64,000 bases of DNA from Pseudomonadota bacterium (GTDB taxonomy: Bacteria > Myxococcota_A > UBA796 > GCA-2862545): positions 24,239 through 88,238 of the forward strand of contig JAGSGY010000017.1 of the NCBI GenBank assembly GCA_023954855.1, written 5' to 3'. The notes under the pieces are model-generated. The model was not told the origin of the DNA and did no database searches. It saw nothing but the letters and a program-made list of their open reading frames with translations. Positions 10,029 to 19,874 of the stretch are shown here, piece by piece (positions within the stretch are counted from its first letter, which is position 1; each line of letters starts with the position of its first letter). Position numbers and translations under genes: made by a program.

Positions 10029-10639
10029 AGGGAGCGAAGCGTCTCGCGTGCCGCTCGGCGCAGCCAGGACTCGACGGCAAGTTGGTCTTGTCTCGGCAGC
10101 TTGGCGATGCGCCGACGAATGCGCTGCACCCGCTGGGTCACCGCAGCTCGACTGGTGTCGCGCTCACGGGCGAGTGCCACCTTGGAGCCAGCCCCGAGCA
10201 AGGCGCGAAGATAGGCTTCGTCCTCGCCGCTCAGCGGACAGGCTTCGACCATGGTGGCGTTCTGGGCAGGACCTTCGAGCTCGGCGAACCAGCGCTCGAT
10301 CTGGTCGGCCTCCTCGCGCAGCGTGTCACGCTCGCGAATGCGGCGACGCGCGGTCCGAAACACCGTGCGGTCGGTAATCGTACGCACAAAGGCGATGAGC
10401 TCCCCGATCGAGCCGCCTCTGAACGAGGCGAAGCTTCCGCTGATGAGCTGCATCAGCACCTCACCCACCAGCTCTTCGCGCTCGGAGTCCGAGAAGATGC
10501 CGGACGCGCGGTGGCGAACGAGGTTGGAGACGCGCTTGTCGATGTACTTCAACAGCGTCAGGTAGAGCGCCTGGGCTTCCGGCGTATGCCGGTTCGCCAT
10601 CAGGTCGCGTAACTGGGTCTGGAATGCGTCGGTTTCCAT
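10025..10639 (-). CDS. sigma-70-like (ECF-type) RNA polymerase factor
   Basis: A 204-residue protein with the size and layout of an extracytoplasmic-function sigma factor. An N-terminal helical region (about 20 to 100) resembles region 2 (LVGEVLMQLISGSFASFRG), and the C-terminus has a region-4-like helix-turn-helix (RDTSRAAVTQRVQRIRRRIAKLP). The ATG at 10639 lies one base after the stop of the small secreted protein gene. The extra 51 residues of the longer frame (from 10792) run through that gene and are rejected. No anti-sigma factor is seen nearby. Assignment is moderate, since region 2 is divergent. Confidence 0.6.
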   Translation of the reverse strand: METDAFQTQLRDLMANRHTPEAQALYLTLLKYIDKRVSNLVRHRASGIFSDSEREELVGEVLMQLISGSFASFRGGSIGELIAFVRTITDRTVFRTARRRIRERDTLREEADQIERWFAELEGPAQNATMVEACPLSGEDEAYLRALLGAGSKVALARERDTSRAAVTQRVQRIRRRIAKLPRQDQLAVESWLRRAARETLRSL

Positions 10640-10640
10640 C

Positions 10641-10838
10641 CTAGAAACCGTTGCTGATAGAGGCCGGCGCAAAGCCGAACTCGACGGTCTTGGCGGGCTC
10701 GACGCAGTCGGTGTCGTCGAGGGTCTCTTCGATCGCGGAGCGCTGCAGGCGCGCCGTGTCGCAGCTCTCGGCGTCGACGGGCACCGGTCCACCGAATTGC
10801 GAGAGGAACCAGAACATCAGGGCAGTCAGGGTCTTCAT
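10641..10838 (-). CDS. small secreted protein, 65 residues
   Basis: A signal peptide (about 22 residues, ending VPVDA) leads a mature part of about 43 residues with two cysteines. GAGAGGA lies upstream of the ATG. The gene sits between the TPR-like gene (13 bases) and the sigma-like gene (one base), so all three are probably one transcript and translation of the sigma factor is likely coupled to it. No family recognised; it is short enough to be missed by automated annotation. Confidence 0.6.
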   Translation of the reverse strand: MKTLTALMFWFLSQFGGPVPVDAESCDTARLQRSAIEETLDDTDCVEPAKTVEFGFAPASISNGF

Positions 10839-10851
10839 GGGGCGGTCCTCT

Positions 10852-11445
10852 CTATCGAAGTGTAGCGAGATCGGGGTCACACGCGACCATACGGTCGAGG
10901 TCCTTCACGATCTCGGGTGGAAGTGATCCGCGAATCTGCTCGAGCAGCGCGGTGGCATGGTCGACTTCGCCGACGCGGACCAACGAGCAGAGCACGTTGC
11001 CGAAGTTCTCGGCGGTACGCTGACGCTCGAGGGAGCGGGTGAAGTAGTCGAGGGCAGTCTCGTAGTGGCCCCGCAGGTAGGCGAGCACACCGCGGTGACG
11101 CTCAACCGAGGCGAGGTTCGCATCGAGGTGCGGTCCCCCTTGCTCGAGGGCGGCGAACTCTTGCTCACCGACGAGGCGAGCCGCCTCGGCCCAGTCTTGA
11201 ACCTTCGGCGAGGCGGCCACGACATGCAGCGCAGAGAGCTGCAGCACGCGGTCGATTCGGCCATCCTTGTACATGCGACGGACGACGGCGCGGACCTCCG
11301 TAGGCTCGAAGCCCGGATCCTGCAGCATCGTCTCGACCTCGGCCATGGCCTCGCGGTGCTCTTCTGGAAGATGCGACGAGGGCGTCAGATACGCCTTCTC
11401 ATCGACCTGCTGAAGAATTCTCGCGAGTATGGCCTGGTAGTCCAT
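10852..11445 (-). CDS. TPR-like hypothetical protein
   Basis: A 197-residue soluble all-helical protein. The segment HRGVLAYLRGHYETALDYF followed by a NFGNVLCSLVRVGEVDHATALLEQ-like stretch has the spacing of tetratricopeptide repeats, so a protein-interaction role is likely. It heads the operon with the tiny secreted protein and the sigma-like factor and could be a regulator of the latter (inference). The 131-base gap upstream is the probable promoter region. Confidence 0.6.
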   Translation of the reverse strand: MDYQAILARILQQVDEKAYLTPSSHLPEEHREAMAEVETMLQDPGFEPTEVRAVVRRMYKDGRIDRVLQLSALHVVAASPKVQDWAEAARLVGEQEFAALEQGGPHLDANLASVERHRGVLAYLRGHYETALDYFTRSLERQRTAENFGNVLCSLVRVGEVDHATALLEQIRGSLPPEIVKDLDRMVACDPDLATLR

Positions 11446-11576
11446 GTTCCTGCCGGGATTGAAGGGCTCTCTAAGATGACCCAGAAAAGCCTCATCCGCT
11501 CGGTGAGAACCGAAAAGCAGTTGTTAACGGCCACCCGATCAAAGTGACCCTTTACCCCGCATTGTGACAGCCGCAC

Positions 11577-11894
11577 CTAGGCCGAGACAGCCCCCGCACG
11601 CTCGACGACGTCTGAACCGACCTGGAACATGACCCATACCGTCCAGACCATGAAGACGGTGCGGAACAGCTTCTTGAACGGCCAGAGAAGCAGCATGCGG
11701 ACCAGTTCCCAGCCGGTCGCGAGGGGTTCATCCGCAAGAGCGTGCAGTTCCTCGGTCGACAGCGAACGGCCGGCGCTCGACGCAGCCTTGGTGAGCGCAC
11801 GCCGCCGCACTTGATTCTGCGCCACCGTGTCGAGCAACGGAACCGGGATGAGCTCACAAGCCGCGGCGGCCACTGCGTATCGTCGAACGGTCAT
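11577..11894 (-). CDS. hypothetical protein with C-terminal membrane helix
   Basis: A 105-residue protein. The N-terminal 70 residues are amphipathic helix (PVPLLDTVAQNQVRRRALTK) and a hydrophobic segment near residues 66 to 92 (LWPFKKLFRTVFMVWTVWVM) probably spans or lies along the membrane. AGGAGAGA precedes the ATG. Neighbours do not suggest a function. Confidence 0.55.
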   Translation of the reverse strand: MTVRRYAVAAAACELIPVPLLDTVAQNQVRRRALTKAASSAGRSLSTEELHALADEPLATGWELVRMLLLWPFKKLFRTVFMVWTVWVMFQVGSDVVERAGAVSA

Positions 11895-12047
11895 TCTCTC
11901 TCCTAGGAACCCAACCTAGGGGCGCCGATTGAGGGCGGTTCGGCGTTGAGATGAAAGGCGTGTGAATCGCTCATCCGACGTGCTTTGCCACACTTCGCAC
12001 CGCTGTGGACTCCCTATTGCTAAACTGCCCGCCTCACGGAGTTCTCG

Positions 12048-13103
12048 ATGCGTATTCTGCCCCTTCTCGCCCTTCTCGCCTGTGGTGATGCCCCCGAGGC
12101 CCCCGAGGCCCCCGCCCCCGCTGAGCCCGAGGTTGCAGCCGAGGCCGCCGCGCCAAAGCACGCAGCCCTGTTCGCCGCGCTGCCCGCCGTCATGGAAGGC
12201 GAAGGAAAGTCGCGCACGACCGCGCAGATCGACCTCGGCCGCCAGCTCTACTACGACGCGCGCCTGTCGAAGAACCACGACATCAGCTGCAACTCCTGCC
12301 ACCAGCTCGACGCCTTCGGCCAAGACGGTGAGGCCACGTCGCCCGGCCACAAGGGTCAGCGCGGCGGCCGCAGCAGCCCGACCACCTACAACGCCGCCCT
12401 GCACCTCTCGCAGTTCTGGGATGGTCGCGAGCCCGACGTCGAGGCCCAGGCCAAGGGACCGGTCCTGAACCCGATCGAGATGGCGATGGCCGACGAAGCC
12501 ACGGTGGTCGCCGTGCTCAAGAGCATTCCCGGCTACCAGGAGGCCTTCAAGGCCGCCTTCCCGGAAGCCGAAGACGCCGTCACCTACCAGAACATGGCCG
12601 ATGCCATCGGCGCCTTCGAGCGCGGCTTGGTCACCCCGTCTCCGTTCGATGCGTACCTCAACGGCGACGAGGCCGCGCTCACCGATGCGCAGAAGGCCGG
12701 ACTCGACGCCTACGTCGAGGCGGGCTGCACCACCTGCCACCTGGGCGTGGCAGTCGGCGGCTCGATGTACCAGAAGCTCGGCCTGGCCAAGCCCTACGAG
12801 ACGGCCGACAAGGGTCGTGGCGACCTGACCGGCAACGAGGCCGACAACTACTTCTTCAAGGTCCCGAGCCTTCGGAACATCACCGAGACCGGCCCGTACC
12901 TGCACGACGGAAGCATCGCGACTCTCGAAGAGACCGTGAAGATCATGGGCGAGTACCAGCTCGGCAAGGAGCTCGACGACGCCCAGGTCTCAAGCATCGT
13001 CACCTTCCTCGGTGCGCTGAAGGGCACGCCGGATCCGTCGTACATCGCCAAGCCGGAGCTGCCCGAGTCCGGCCCCGAGACGCCCGCCGCAGACCCGAGC
13101 TGA
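12048..13103 (+). CDS. di-haem cytochrome c peroxidase / MauG-family lipoprotein
   Basis: A 351-residue periplasmic enzyme. A lipobox (LALLAC) is followed by an Ala/Pro/Glu-rich linker and then the peroxidase body with two haem c sites, CNSCH near residue 84 and CTTCH near 228. [15 protein letters not shown] and the C-terminal [16 protein letters not shown] are typical of bacterial cytochrome c peroxidases, which reduce hydrogen peroxide with electrons from small cytochromes. GGAG stands before the ATG. Length is normal for the family. MauG-type cofactor maturation is an alternative role. Confidence 0.88.
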   Translation: MRILPLLALLACGDAPEAPEAPAPAEPEVAAEAAAPKHAALFAALPAVMEGEGKSRTTAQIDLGRQLYYDARLSKNHDISCNSCHQLDAFGQDGEATSPGHKGQRGGRSSPTTYNAALHLSQFWDGREPDVEAQAKGPVLNPIEMAMADEATVVAVLKSIPGYQEAFKAAFPEAEDAVTYQNMADAIGAFERGLVTPSPFDAYLNGDEAALTDAQKAGLDAYVEAGCTTCHLGVAVGGSMYQKLGLAKPYETADKGRGDLTGNEADNYFFKVPSLRNITETGPYLHDGSIATLEETVKIMGEYQLGKELDDAQVSSIVTFLGALKGTPDPSYIAKPELPESGPETPAADPS

Positions 13104-13130
13104 TTCGCAGAGCTGGGGGCCAACGGGCCC

Positions 13131-14213
13131 TCAGTCCTCGATGACCGAGTTGACCACGACGATCGGCGTGTCGTCGTGCGTCGAGATCTGCGGCTGCACC
13201 GCGTACCAGGTTCCGCCTGTGTTTCCGCGGACCACGCTGTTCTCGATGCGCACGTCGCCGGTGTGGTTGTTGGTGACGAAGAAGATGCCGCTGCCGTGCT
13301 GCACGACATCGTTGGCTTCGACCGCAGTCCCGCACAGCGACAGCGTCATGGTGTTGCCGTCGTTGTAGATGGCACCGCCGCTGCCTCCGCCCGGAGTGCC
13401 ACTCTGGGCAGGATTGCCGCCGTTTCCGATGGCGCGATTGTGCGAGAACAGGCTGTTGATCACTGTCCACGACACGCCGATGCTGCTGATGCCGCCGCCG
13501 TTCGAGCAGGTGTTGCCGAAGCCCTCGTCGCCGCCAAAGGTGCTGTTCACAACGAACACCTCGGCATCCTCGAACTGATCGAAGACCCGCACCGCGGCAC
13601 CGCCCACGTCCGGCCCCTCATCGGCGCAGACATTGCCGAAGAACCGGCTGTTGACCAGGCGAAGACGGCCTCCCCGCGCCCAGATCGCCCCACCGCCATC
13701 GAACTCGTCCTCGTCTTTCGAGTTGCCATCGACGAAGGTGATGTTCTGGACCGTGAGCCGCGGATGGTCCTGGTCGTTGCAGTGTGAGGTGGTCCAGACC
13801 TGGTTCTCGTCGCAGGTGTTCATGTAGAGGATGCGCCGCTCGCCGCCGCCGCTCAACGTCACGAGGCCGCCGCCGTCGATCACGATCTCGGGACCGGTGT
13901 CGTTGAACACCTTCGCGGTCTCGTCCAGGGTGATGGTGACCGGGTCCTCGCCGCAGTCGAAGGTGATCACGCCTCCGCCCGCCACCGCTGCCACGACGGC
14001 CTCACTCGTACAGCTCGCGGCAGAACCATCGCCAACCACCGTGGTCGGTGCGCTCACATCGGCCAATCCGGCCTCAGCGGGGATCTCGCAGGCATCCTCA
14101 GCGTTCGGATTGCCCGCCGCGGGTCCGTCGTCGGGGTCGGTGAGCGGGTTGTCCACCTCGACCCCAGGAGAGCCTCCACAGCCCATCATCAGCACCAGTC
14201 CCAGCACGCGCAT
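13131..14213 (-). CDS. right-handed beta-helix repeat lipoprotein
   Basis: A 360-residue exported protein. The ATG at 14213 gives a signal peptide with lipobox (LVLMMGC). Past a Pro/Asp-rich linker come repeats of short beta strands with Asn and Gly turns (for example RLRLVNSRFFGN, EVFVVNSTFGG, TVINSLFSHNRAIGNGG, VRIENSVVRGN), the pattern of parallel beta-helix proteins that bind or cleave polysaccharides. Many paired cysteines. The frame extends upstream to 14438 into the divergent GH105 gene, which I reject. Neighbouring lyase and hydrolase lipoproteins support a carbohydrate role, but catalytic residues are not identified. Confidence 0.7.
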   Translation of the reverse strand: MRVLGLVLMMGCGGSPGVEVDNPLTDPDDGPAAGNPNAEDACEIPAEAGLADVSAPTTVVGDGSAASCTSEAVVAAVAGGGVITFDCGEDPVTITLDETAKVFNDTGPEIVIDGGGLVTLSGGGERRILYMNTCDENQVWTTSHCNDQDHPRLTVQNITFVDGNSKDEDEFDGGGAIWARGGRLRLVNSRFFGNVCADEGPDVGGAAVRVFDQFEDAEVFVVNSTFGGDEGFGNTCSNGGGISSIGVSWTVINSLFSHNRAIGNGGNPAQSGTPGGGSGGAIYNDGNTMTLSLCGTAVEANDVVQHGSGIFFVTNNHTGDVRIENSVVRGNTGGTWYAVQPQISTHDDTPIVVVNSVIED

Positions 14214-14292
14214 GCACACTCCACATCCAGCAGCATACGGGATGCTCGGCCCGTTCGAGGGGAGACCAAGCCGGAGTGCGGTAGAACTGGGT

Positions 14293-15423
14293 ATGCATCG
14301 TATCCTCCCCCTGATCCTCCTCTGCGCCTGTACACCCGATCCAGAGCTGCACGACACCCTCGCCACCGCCGATCTCGTGGCCGCTCGAGGCATCGACAAC
14401 TGGTCGCCCGATGCTCTCGGACTCGGCTGGATCCCCACCGTTTGGGGGCACGGGCTGATTCGCTACGACGTCGTCAAGGAGGGCACAGCAGGTCTGGACT
14501 ACAACGAGGGCTGGATGGCGGACGTGGTCCCGGCCTTTTCCGGCACCGATCCCAAGCGCTTCACGGCCTCGGACGAACTCGCTCTGGCGTCCGTCGCTTC
14601 CTGGGTCCACGACAAGCGCCCTGAAGCTGCACTTGAGCCGATCCTGACGGCCGCCGAGACCTACCTGGCCGACGCCCCGACCACAGACGAAGGCGCGATC
14701 GAGCACTGGACGGGTGCCACCGCCACACAAGAGCCCTACGTGGACCAGATCTGGGTGGACTCGCAGTTCATGTTTGGCATGGTCTGGCTGCTCGAGTTCG
14801 ACCGGACCGCCGACAGCGCGCTGCTCGACAAGACGGCGGAGCAATACCTGTTGTTCTCGCAGCTGCTTCGCGACGAGGGCGACCAGCTCTACCTGCACGC
14901 CTACGATGACGTGGACGACGTGAACATCCCCGCCGACGCCGTGTACTGGGCGCGCGGCAATTCTTGGGTCTTGATCAGTGGTGTGGAGCTGCTCGCGCGC
15001 ATGCCCGAGGACCACGCCGACCGCGCCGAGGTGCTGGGATTGGTGCAGACCCATGCCGACGCCATCATCGCGAGCCAGGCCGACGACGGGCTCTGGCACA
15101 CGGTCATGAACCAACCCATCGCGGAAGACCCCGACAACTACACCGAGACCTCGGGCGCCGCTTTGCTGCTCTACGGCCTCGCACGTGGGGTTCGCGAGGG
15201 TGTGCTCGATGCCGAAGCCACGGGGCCCGCCATCGACGCCGCGGTGGTCGGCATGCTCGACCGCATCAAGGACACCGGTGAAGTCGAGGACACCTCGTAC
15301 GGCACGAATCCCGGCGACTACGACAACTACGTGGGCATCGGAACGGCCGACGACCTGATGCTTGGCGTCGGCGCTGTGTTGATGGCCCTATCCGACGTGC
15401 ATGGCCTGGAGAAGACCCCATGA
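14293..15423 (+). CDS. GH105-type unsaturated glucuronyl/galacturonyl hydrolase lipoprotein
   Basis: A 376-residue lipoprotein (lipobox LLCAC) of the YteR/GH105 kind, with an alpha/alpha barrel. Characteristic segments are VDQIWVDSQFMFG with the catalytic-type Asp, YWARGNSWVLISGVELL, DDGLWHTVMNQP and ETSGAALLLYGLARG. Such enzymes remove the unsaturated uronic acid left by polysaccharide lyases. The downstream lyase gene overlaps it as ATGA, which fits the pathway exactly. The ATG at 14293 is chosen because it gives the signal peptide. It is divergent from the beta-helix gene with 79 bases between. Confidence 0.85.
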   Translation: MHRILPLILLCACTPDPELHDTLATADLVAARGIDNWSPDALGLGWIPTVWGHGLIRYDVVKEGTAGLDYNEGWMADVVPAFSGTDPKRFTASDELALASVASWVHDKRPEAALEPILTAAETYLADAPTTDEGAIEHWTGATATQEPYVDQIWVDSQFMFGMVWLLEFDRTADSALLDKTAEQYLLFSQLLRDEGDQLYLHAYDDVDDVNIPADAVYWARGNSWVLISGVELLARMPEDHADRAEVLGLVQTHADAIIASQADDGLWHTVMNQPIAEDPDNYTETSGAALLLYGLARGVREGVLDAEATGPAIDAAVVGMLDRIKDTGEVEDTSYGTNPGDYDNYVGIGTADDLMLGVGAVLMALSDVHGLEKTP

Positions 15424-17567
15424 GAGTGCTCGTCCTGCTGGCCCTGATCGGCTGCAAGCAGACCGAAGAAGAGGCCGAGTACGTCGGACTGATTGTCGAC
15501 AACAGCGACCGCGAAGCCCTGCTCGCCCGCATCGACACGGCCCCCTACGACCTGATGTACGCGGCGATGGTCGAGACCGCATCCGAGCCCATCGAGATTG
15601 CCGAACCCGGCCCGTGGGACCACAACCTGCACGGCCACAATGGTGACCGGGCGCAGTCCGCGGCCTTTCTGGCCTGGCTGCACGAGGACGAGAGCTACGC
15701 CGACACCGTCCGCGAGGCCTTCGACGCCCTCGAGACCGATGTGCTCACCACCGAGACGTCCGACGTCAACATCCGCATGCCCCACACCACCATCAGCTAC
15801 ACCAACGCCTGGGACCTGATGGAGCTCGGCGGATACTGGGACGAAGCGGACCGCGCCGAAGCGCGCGACAAGATCCTCGAGGTCACCGACGCGACCTTCG
15901 AGCGCTTCCACGACGACGACGTGTACCGCAATGTCTGGCTCAAGCCGGCACAGAACAACCACCCGATCCGCACCAGCGCGGCAGTGGGGTACCCAGCCCT
16001 GCGCTTTGCCGATCACCGCGACGCCGAGGAGTGGAGCGACTGGGCCGCGAGCGAGCTCGAGTATCTGTGGGGACCCGACGGTCAGTACGTACAGCCCGAC
16101 GGCGGAGTGTCGGAGGGTCCGTTCTACTACGGCTTCGCGCTGAGCCCGTCGCTGGCCTACTTCAGCGCCGTCGACCGCCTGCACCCCGAAGGCATGGCGG
16201 CGACGCGTGACTGCATCAACCGCAGCGACCTCGACCCCTGGACCGGCCACGGCTGCGTGGACGGCGACGCGTTCACCTTCGCCAACCCCATCCGCGACCC
16301 GCTGTTTCACGCGACCGTCGACTGGAGCATTGGCATTCGCCTGCCCGATGGAAGCCGGCCGCCGCTGGCAGACAGCTACTTCAACCCACTCAATGGAGCC
16401 GCCATCCTGACGGGCTTCGGCGGTGAGGGACACACCCACTGGGACTGGGCAAACAACGTCGAGCGGCCGTACACGACCCACCACGGCTTGGACCTATCGC
16501 CGTATCACTTCGTGTACGTGGCCCCTGATGTCGAGCCGGTCGAGCCCCCGTGGACCACACGCATCCTTCCCGACGCGGGGACGGCGACCTTCCGCTCGGA
16601 CTGGAGTGAAGACGCCCGCTACCTGCTGCTCGTCGCCGAGTCTGGATCCGCCCGAAAGACGCTGCACGACCACGCCGACGGCACCAGCTTCTCGCTCGCC
16701 GCCTATGGCGAGTACCTGCTCGTCGACCCCGGCTACTACAAGCCGAACAGCCTGAACAACGCCGTGACCTCGTCGCCCGAGTCGCACAATGTGCTGCTCA
16801 TCGATGGCGTGGGCGGCCCCGACAAGGGCCTACTCACCAACTTCGGCGACACCGACTCCAGCCTCGAGAACGCCATCGTCGGCGAGCACCTGGCCTACGC
16901 CGAGGCCCACATCGCCTACGACGAGGCCGACATCGAGCGCTCGGTGTGGATGGTGGACGGTCGCTACTTCATCATCGCGGATCGGATCGACGGCGACGCG
17001 GCAAGCCGCAGCTACGCCTTCAGGGTCGGGGGCTACGCAGGCTACGGTGTCGGCGGAAGCTTCGAGCTGAGTGGGGCCCAGTTCAACGTCGAGCGCGACA
17101 AGGCGGGCATCGATGTGCGTGTCGGCACCACCGCCGGCGCGCCGACCTTCGTGGAGCCCGAGTTCGTCGAGAACGCGTCCCCCCACGTGCACAAGCTCGC
17201 CCTCAACCGCGAGGTCAACCACCACGTCGTCGCCGATGCGACCGTGCAAGCCGCGGCTCCCGGCTTTCTCACCGTGCTCGCGCCGTACAAGGTGAACGGC
17301 ACTGGAGATGACGCTCCCCTCGCCGTCACCGCGCTCACCGGCCTGCCCACCGGATGGACAGGCTGGGATGTCGCCGGCGACCGCGTGCTGCAGCGCGATC
17401 CCGGATCGGCCGAGACCGCGACGCTCTCGGACGGAACCGTCATCCAGACCGACGCAGAGGCCGTCTTTCTCGGGGCCTCAGCCCAGCTGCGTGTCCGCGG
17501 CACGCACGTGACTGTCGACGGCTCAGCGACCTTGGACCAAGCTGGGGCCGTTCAGCTGGCTGAGTGA
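15420..17567 (+). CDS. heparinase II/III-like polysaccharide lyase lipoprotein
   Basis: A 715-residue lipoprotein (lipobox LALIGC). The N-terminal half is an alpha/alpha toroid and the C-terminal half a beta-sandwich starting near LHDHADGTSFSLAAYGEYLL, the signature of heparinase II/III-like lyases, with DPGYY after it. QNNHPIRTSAA holds a likely catalytic Asn/His pair. It would cleave a uronate-containing polysaccharide by beta-elimination, giving the unsaturated product handled by the GH105 partner encoded just upstream. Both are probably anchored in the outer membrane. The actual polymer (alginate, heparin-like or other) cannot be told from the sequence. Confidence 0.85.
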   Translation: MRVLVLLALIGCKQTEEEAEYVGLIVDNSDREALLARIDTAPYDLMYAAMVETASEPIEIAEPGPWDHNLHGHNGDRAQSAAFLAWLHEDESYADTVREAFDALETDVLTTETSDVNIRMPHTTISYTNAWDLMELGGYWDEADRAEARDKILEVTDATFERFHDDDVYRNVWLKPAQNNHPIRTSAAVGYPALRFADHRDAEEWSDWAASELEYLWGPDGQYVQPDGGVSEGPFYYGFALSPSLAYFSAVDRLHPEGMAATRDCINRSDLDPWTGHGCVDGDAFTFANPIRDPLFHATVDWSIGIRLPDGSRPPLADSYFNPLNGAAILTGFGGEGHTHWDWANNVERPYTTHHGLDLSPYHFVYVAPDVEPVEPPWTTRILPDAGTATFRSDWSEDARYLLLVAESGSARKTLHDHADGTSFSLAAYGEYLLVDPGYYKPNSLNNAVTSSPESHNVLLIDGVGGPDKGLLTNFGDTDSSLENAIVGEHLAYAEAHIAYDEADIERSVWMVDGRYFIIADRIDGDAASRSYAFRVGGYAGYGVGGSFELSGAQFNVERDKAGIDVRVGTTAGAPTFVEPEFVENASPHVHKLALNREVNHHVVADATVQAAAPGFLTVLAPYKVNGTGDDAPLAVTALTGLPTGWTGWDVAGDRVLQRDPGSAETATLSDGTVIQTDAEAVFLGASAQLRVRGTHVTVDGSATLDQAGAVQLAE

Positions 17568-17568
17568 C

Positions 17569-18804
17569 TCACTTCGCGACGGCGTCGGCCTCGATCGGAG
17601 CGTGGCCGAAGGGGTAGTCTTCGCCAGCGGGAAGGCGCTTCATCGAGGTGTTGCCGACCATGACCTCGACCAGCTTGCGGCACCGGACGAACACCGATTC
17701 CTGCACATACGGCAGGCCATGCTTCTCGCAGAGCGCCTTGAGATGCGGCTGCATGCGCCGGTACTGAAGCATCGACGCTTCGGGAAACAGGTGGTGCTCG
17801 ATCTGGTAGTTCAGCCAGCCGTGGAAGAAGTCGATGCTGTCGTTGCCGCAGGGGTAGTTCACCGACCCCGCGATCTGGCGAACGTAGAAGTCGCCCTTGC
17901 CCTTGCCCTTGCCGTCGAAGCGCCAGCAGTCCTCACCCGAGTGGTTCGGCGCGATGACGAGAAAGGCGTGCAGGTTCGTCAGCATCTCGGCGAGCAGGTT
18001 GTTCACCAGGACCGAGAACGAGGCCCAGAGCCCAAGTGGCGCGAACAGGAGCGGCAGCAGCACGAAGTGAATCGACGCGAACGGAAGCCAGCTGCGCAGC
18101 CAGACGAGCCGACCGACGGGCTGAAAAGGGTTCCAGTCGATGGCTGGGAACACGCGGTCCCCTTCGCGCTGGGTTCGTGCGGCCTTGCGCTGCTGCTCGG
18201 TGTACCAAGAGCGCCAGGTGGTGGGCGCGTAGTACAGCGGCTTCCAGACCGAGGCGCCGGCGGCCACAAACGCGTACTTCAGCGGAAGAGGCGCGCGGGA
18301 CTCGCGAAGAAAGCCGGCCGTCTCTTCGACCAAGTCGGGGTCGGCAAGCTCACCCAGGCGGTAGTGGTGCATCTGGTTGTGCTCGTGCGCCCAGGCCTCG
18401 GGGGCCATCCAGTCGAGCCAGTCGAGGTAGCGGCGCCAGCGAACGGCCCAAGAGTGGCTGTCGTAGCGTGCGGCGCCGAGATCGGTGCGGTCGTAGCCCT
18501 TGTGCACGATCGGATGCGAGAGCACCGTCCACCGCGCGAAGCGGGCGGTCGAGATCAGCACGATGGAGATCGGGTTTGGCGCAATCCACGCGAGCGCAAA
18601 GCCCACCGCAGAGCACGTCCAGGTCCAGCGCTCCATCTTGCGCAGATGCTGTACATCCTCTTCAGTCGGCGGGCCCACGAACTGCTTTCGCAGTGCGGCG
18701 ATGTCCGCAGTCAGCGCTGGAATATCGAGGGCCAAGGGAACTCCACGGCCGCTCGTAAACCGAAGGGTCGGAGGCGATCCACAAAAAAGCAGGAGGATGC
18801 ACAC
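17569..18804 (-). CDS. membrane fatty acid desaturase
   Basis: Up to 411 residues, with the three histidine boxes of acyl-lipid desaturases: HPIVH, HNQMHH and QIEHH (in [10 protein letters not shown]). No cytochrome b5 domain is fused. It would introduce double bonds in membrane lipid acyl chains with a di-iron centre and ferredoxin or similar donor. The start is uncertain: a GTG at 18804 has no clear ribosome site, and a TTG at 18735 preceded by GTGGAG is an alternative. Its stop lies one base from that of the convergent lyase gene (TGAcTCA). Confidence 0.85.
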   Translation of the reverse strand: MCILLLFCGSPPTLRFTSGRGVPLALDIPALTADIAALRKQFVGPPTEEDVQHLRKMERWTWTCSAVGFALAWIAPNPISIVLISTARFARWTVLSHPIVHKGYDRTDLGAARYDSHSWAVRWRRYLDWLDWMAPEAWAHEHNQMHHYRLGELADPDLVEETAGFLRESRAPLPLKYAFVAAGASVWKPLYYAPTTWRSWYTEQQRKAARTQREGDRVFPAIDWNPFQPVGRLVWLRSWLPFASIHFVLLPLLFAPLGLWASFSVLVNNLLAEMLTNLHAFLVIAPNHSGEDCWRFDGKGKGKGDFYVRQIAGSVNYPCGNDSIDFFHGWLNYQIEHHLFPEASMLQYRRMQPHLKALCEKHGLPYVQESVFVRCRKLVEVMVGNTSMKRLPAGEDYPFGHAPIEADAVAK

Positions 18805-18875
18805 CTCGTCAGGGGAACTGCTGCACTACACGCTGGCCCGATCGGTGTAGACTGGCACACTCCCCGGATCCAACT

Positions 18876-19802
18876 GTGCTGCTTGGCGCCCTCCGCTCTC
18901 TGTTCGCAGACCTCGACTGGCAGGCGTCCCCGACGGCCGCAGCCCTTGAGAGCGCTGTCGACGGCACCGACTGGACGATCGAGGGTTCGCACCACATCGG
19001 GCGCTTGATCGATGGTCTTCCATGCCGGGTACTGCGGGACAGCGAGGCCAAGGCGCTGGTCGCGAACGTGCGCATGCAGGAGCCATGGGCCTTTGTGTTC
19101 CGCGGAGAGTCAGCGCCGCTCGAGACCGCCGTGGGGCCCACCGCAGGCACAATGGTCGGCTACCAGTTCTCGGGCCCAGAGGCCTTCTTGCGCGGGCTCG
19201 CGGGCGGACCACAGGTCTCCTCCCTACTTGAGGCCCTCCGAGAGGACGGTGTGCAGGTCGAGATGCACGAAGGACGCGTCGGCCTGACTCAGCGTGGCGC
19301 AGACCCCGACGAAGCCCCGATCCTCGGAGACGCCGCCATCGCGCTCGCGGGCGCCCTGCGAGAGGCCTGGAATCGCATGATTGAACGTCCGCTCCGCAAG
19401 GAGGGACTGGTCTGGACGGGCGCCACTTGGGAGAGCCACTCCCGGCACGCCTCAGTGACGGTCGAGCCAGGGCGAAGGCTCGCGATCCGCGCCCGCTTTA
19501 CGACAGTGTTGTCAGAAGGAAGCGCCATTCGAGCCCGTCAGGGAGCTGAGGCACCCGCCCCCCTGCCCGGCGGACTCGGTCACAGCCTGGCGACCGATGG
19601 CGAGGTTCCCGACGCCCTCTTCGAGGATGAAGACGTGGGAGAGGCGCTGCTGGCCCTGCTCCTCGAGCCCGGGTCGCGCGTGCATGCCCGTGGGGTCGAC
19701 CTGCGGTTTAGGCCCTGGCCGGTTGGACGTGCGCTGACCGAGTGCTTCGACGCGCTCGAGCTCGTACAACAGGCGGTTCGGGCTCCCACAACCCCGAGCT
19801 GA
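18876..19802 (+). CDS. hypothetical protein, 308 residues
   Basis: A soluble protein without signal peptide, membrane segment or known motif. The composition is ordinary for the genome and the GTG start lies 72 bases from the divergent desaturase gene. A stretch near residues 60 to 75 (VANVRMQEPWAFVFRG) and the acidic C-terminal third (ALFEDEDVGEALLALLLEPG) stand out. I do not recognise it. GC-skewed codon use fits a genuine gene. Confidence 0.6.
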   Translation: MLLGALRSLFADLDWQASPTAAALESAVDGTDWTIEGSHHIGRLIDGLPCRVLRDSEAKALVANVRMQEPWAFVFRGESAPLETAVGPTAGTMVGYQFSGPEAFLRGLAGGPQVSSLLEALREDGVQVEMHEGRVGLTQRGADPDEAPILGDAAIALAGALREAWNRMIERPLRKEGLVWTGATWESHSRHASVTVEPGRRLAIRARFTTVLSEGSAIRARQGAEAPAPLPGGLGHSLATDGEVPDALFEDEDVGEALLALLLEPGSRVHARGVDLRFRPWPVGRALTECFDALELVQQAVRAPTTPS

Positions 19803-19874
19803 GTCCCTCCGCGCCAAGAATTCCCCCTTGCCGTCTCGTGCTCGGGTTGCAGTCTTGCGCACCAAGAGGCCCTC

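Noticed and set aside
17602..19008. Plus-strand open frame of 468 codons
   Set aside because: Antisense to the desaturase, whose three histidine boxes prove the minus-strand reading; it also runs into the next gene.
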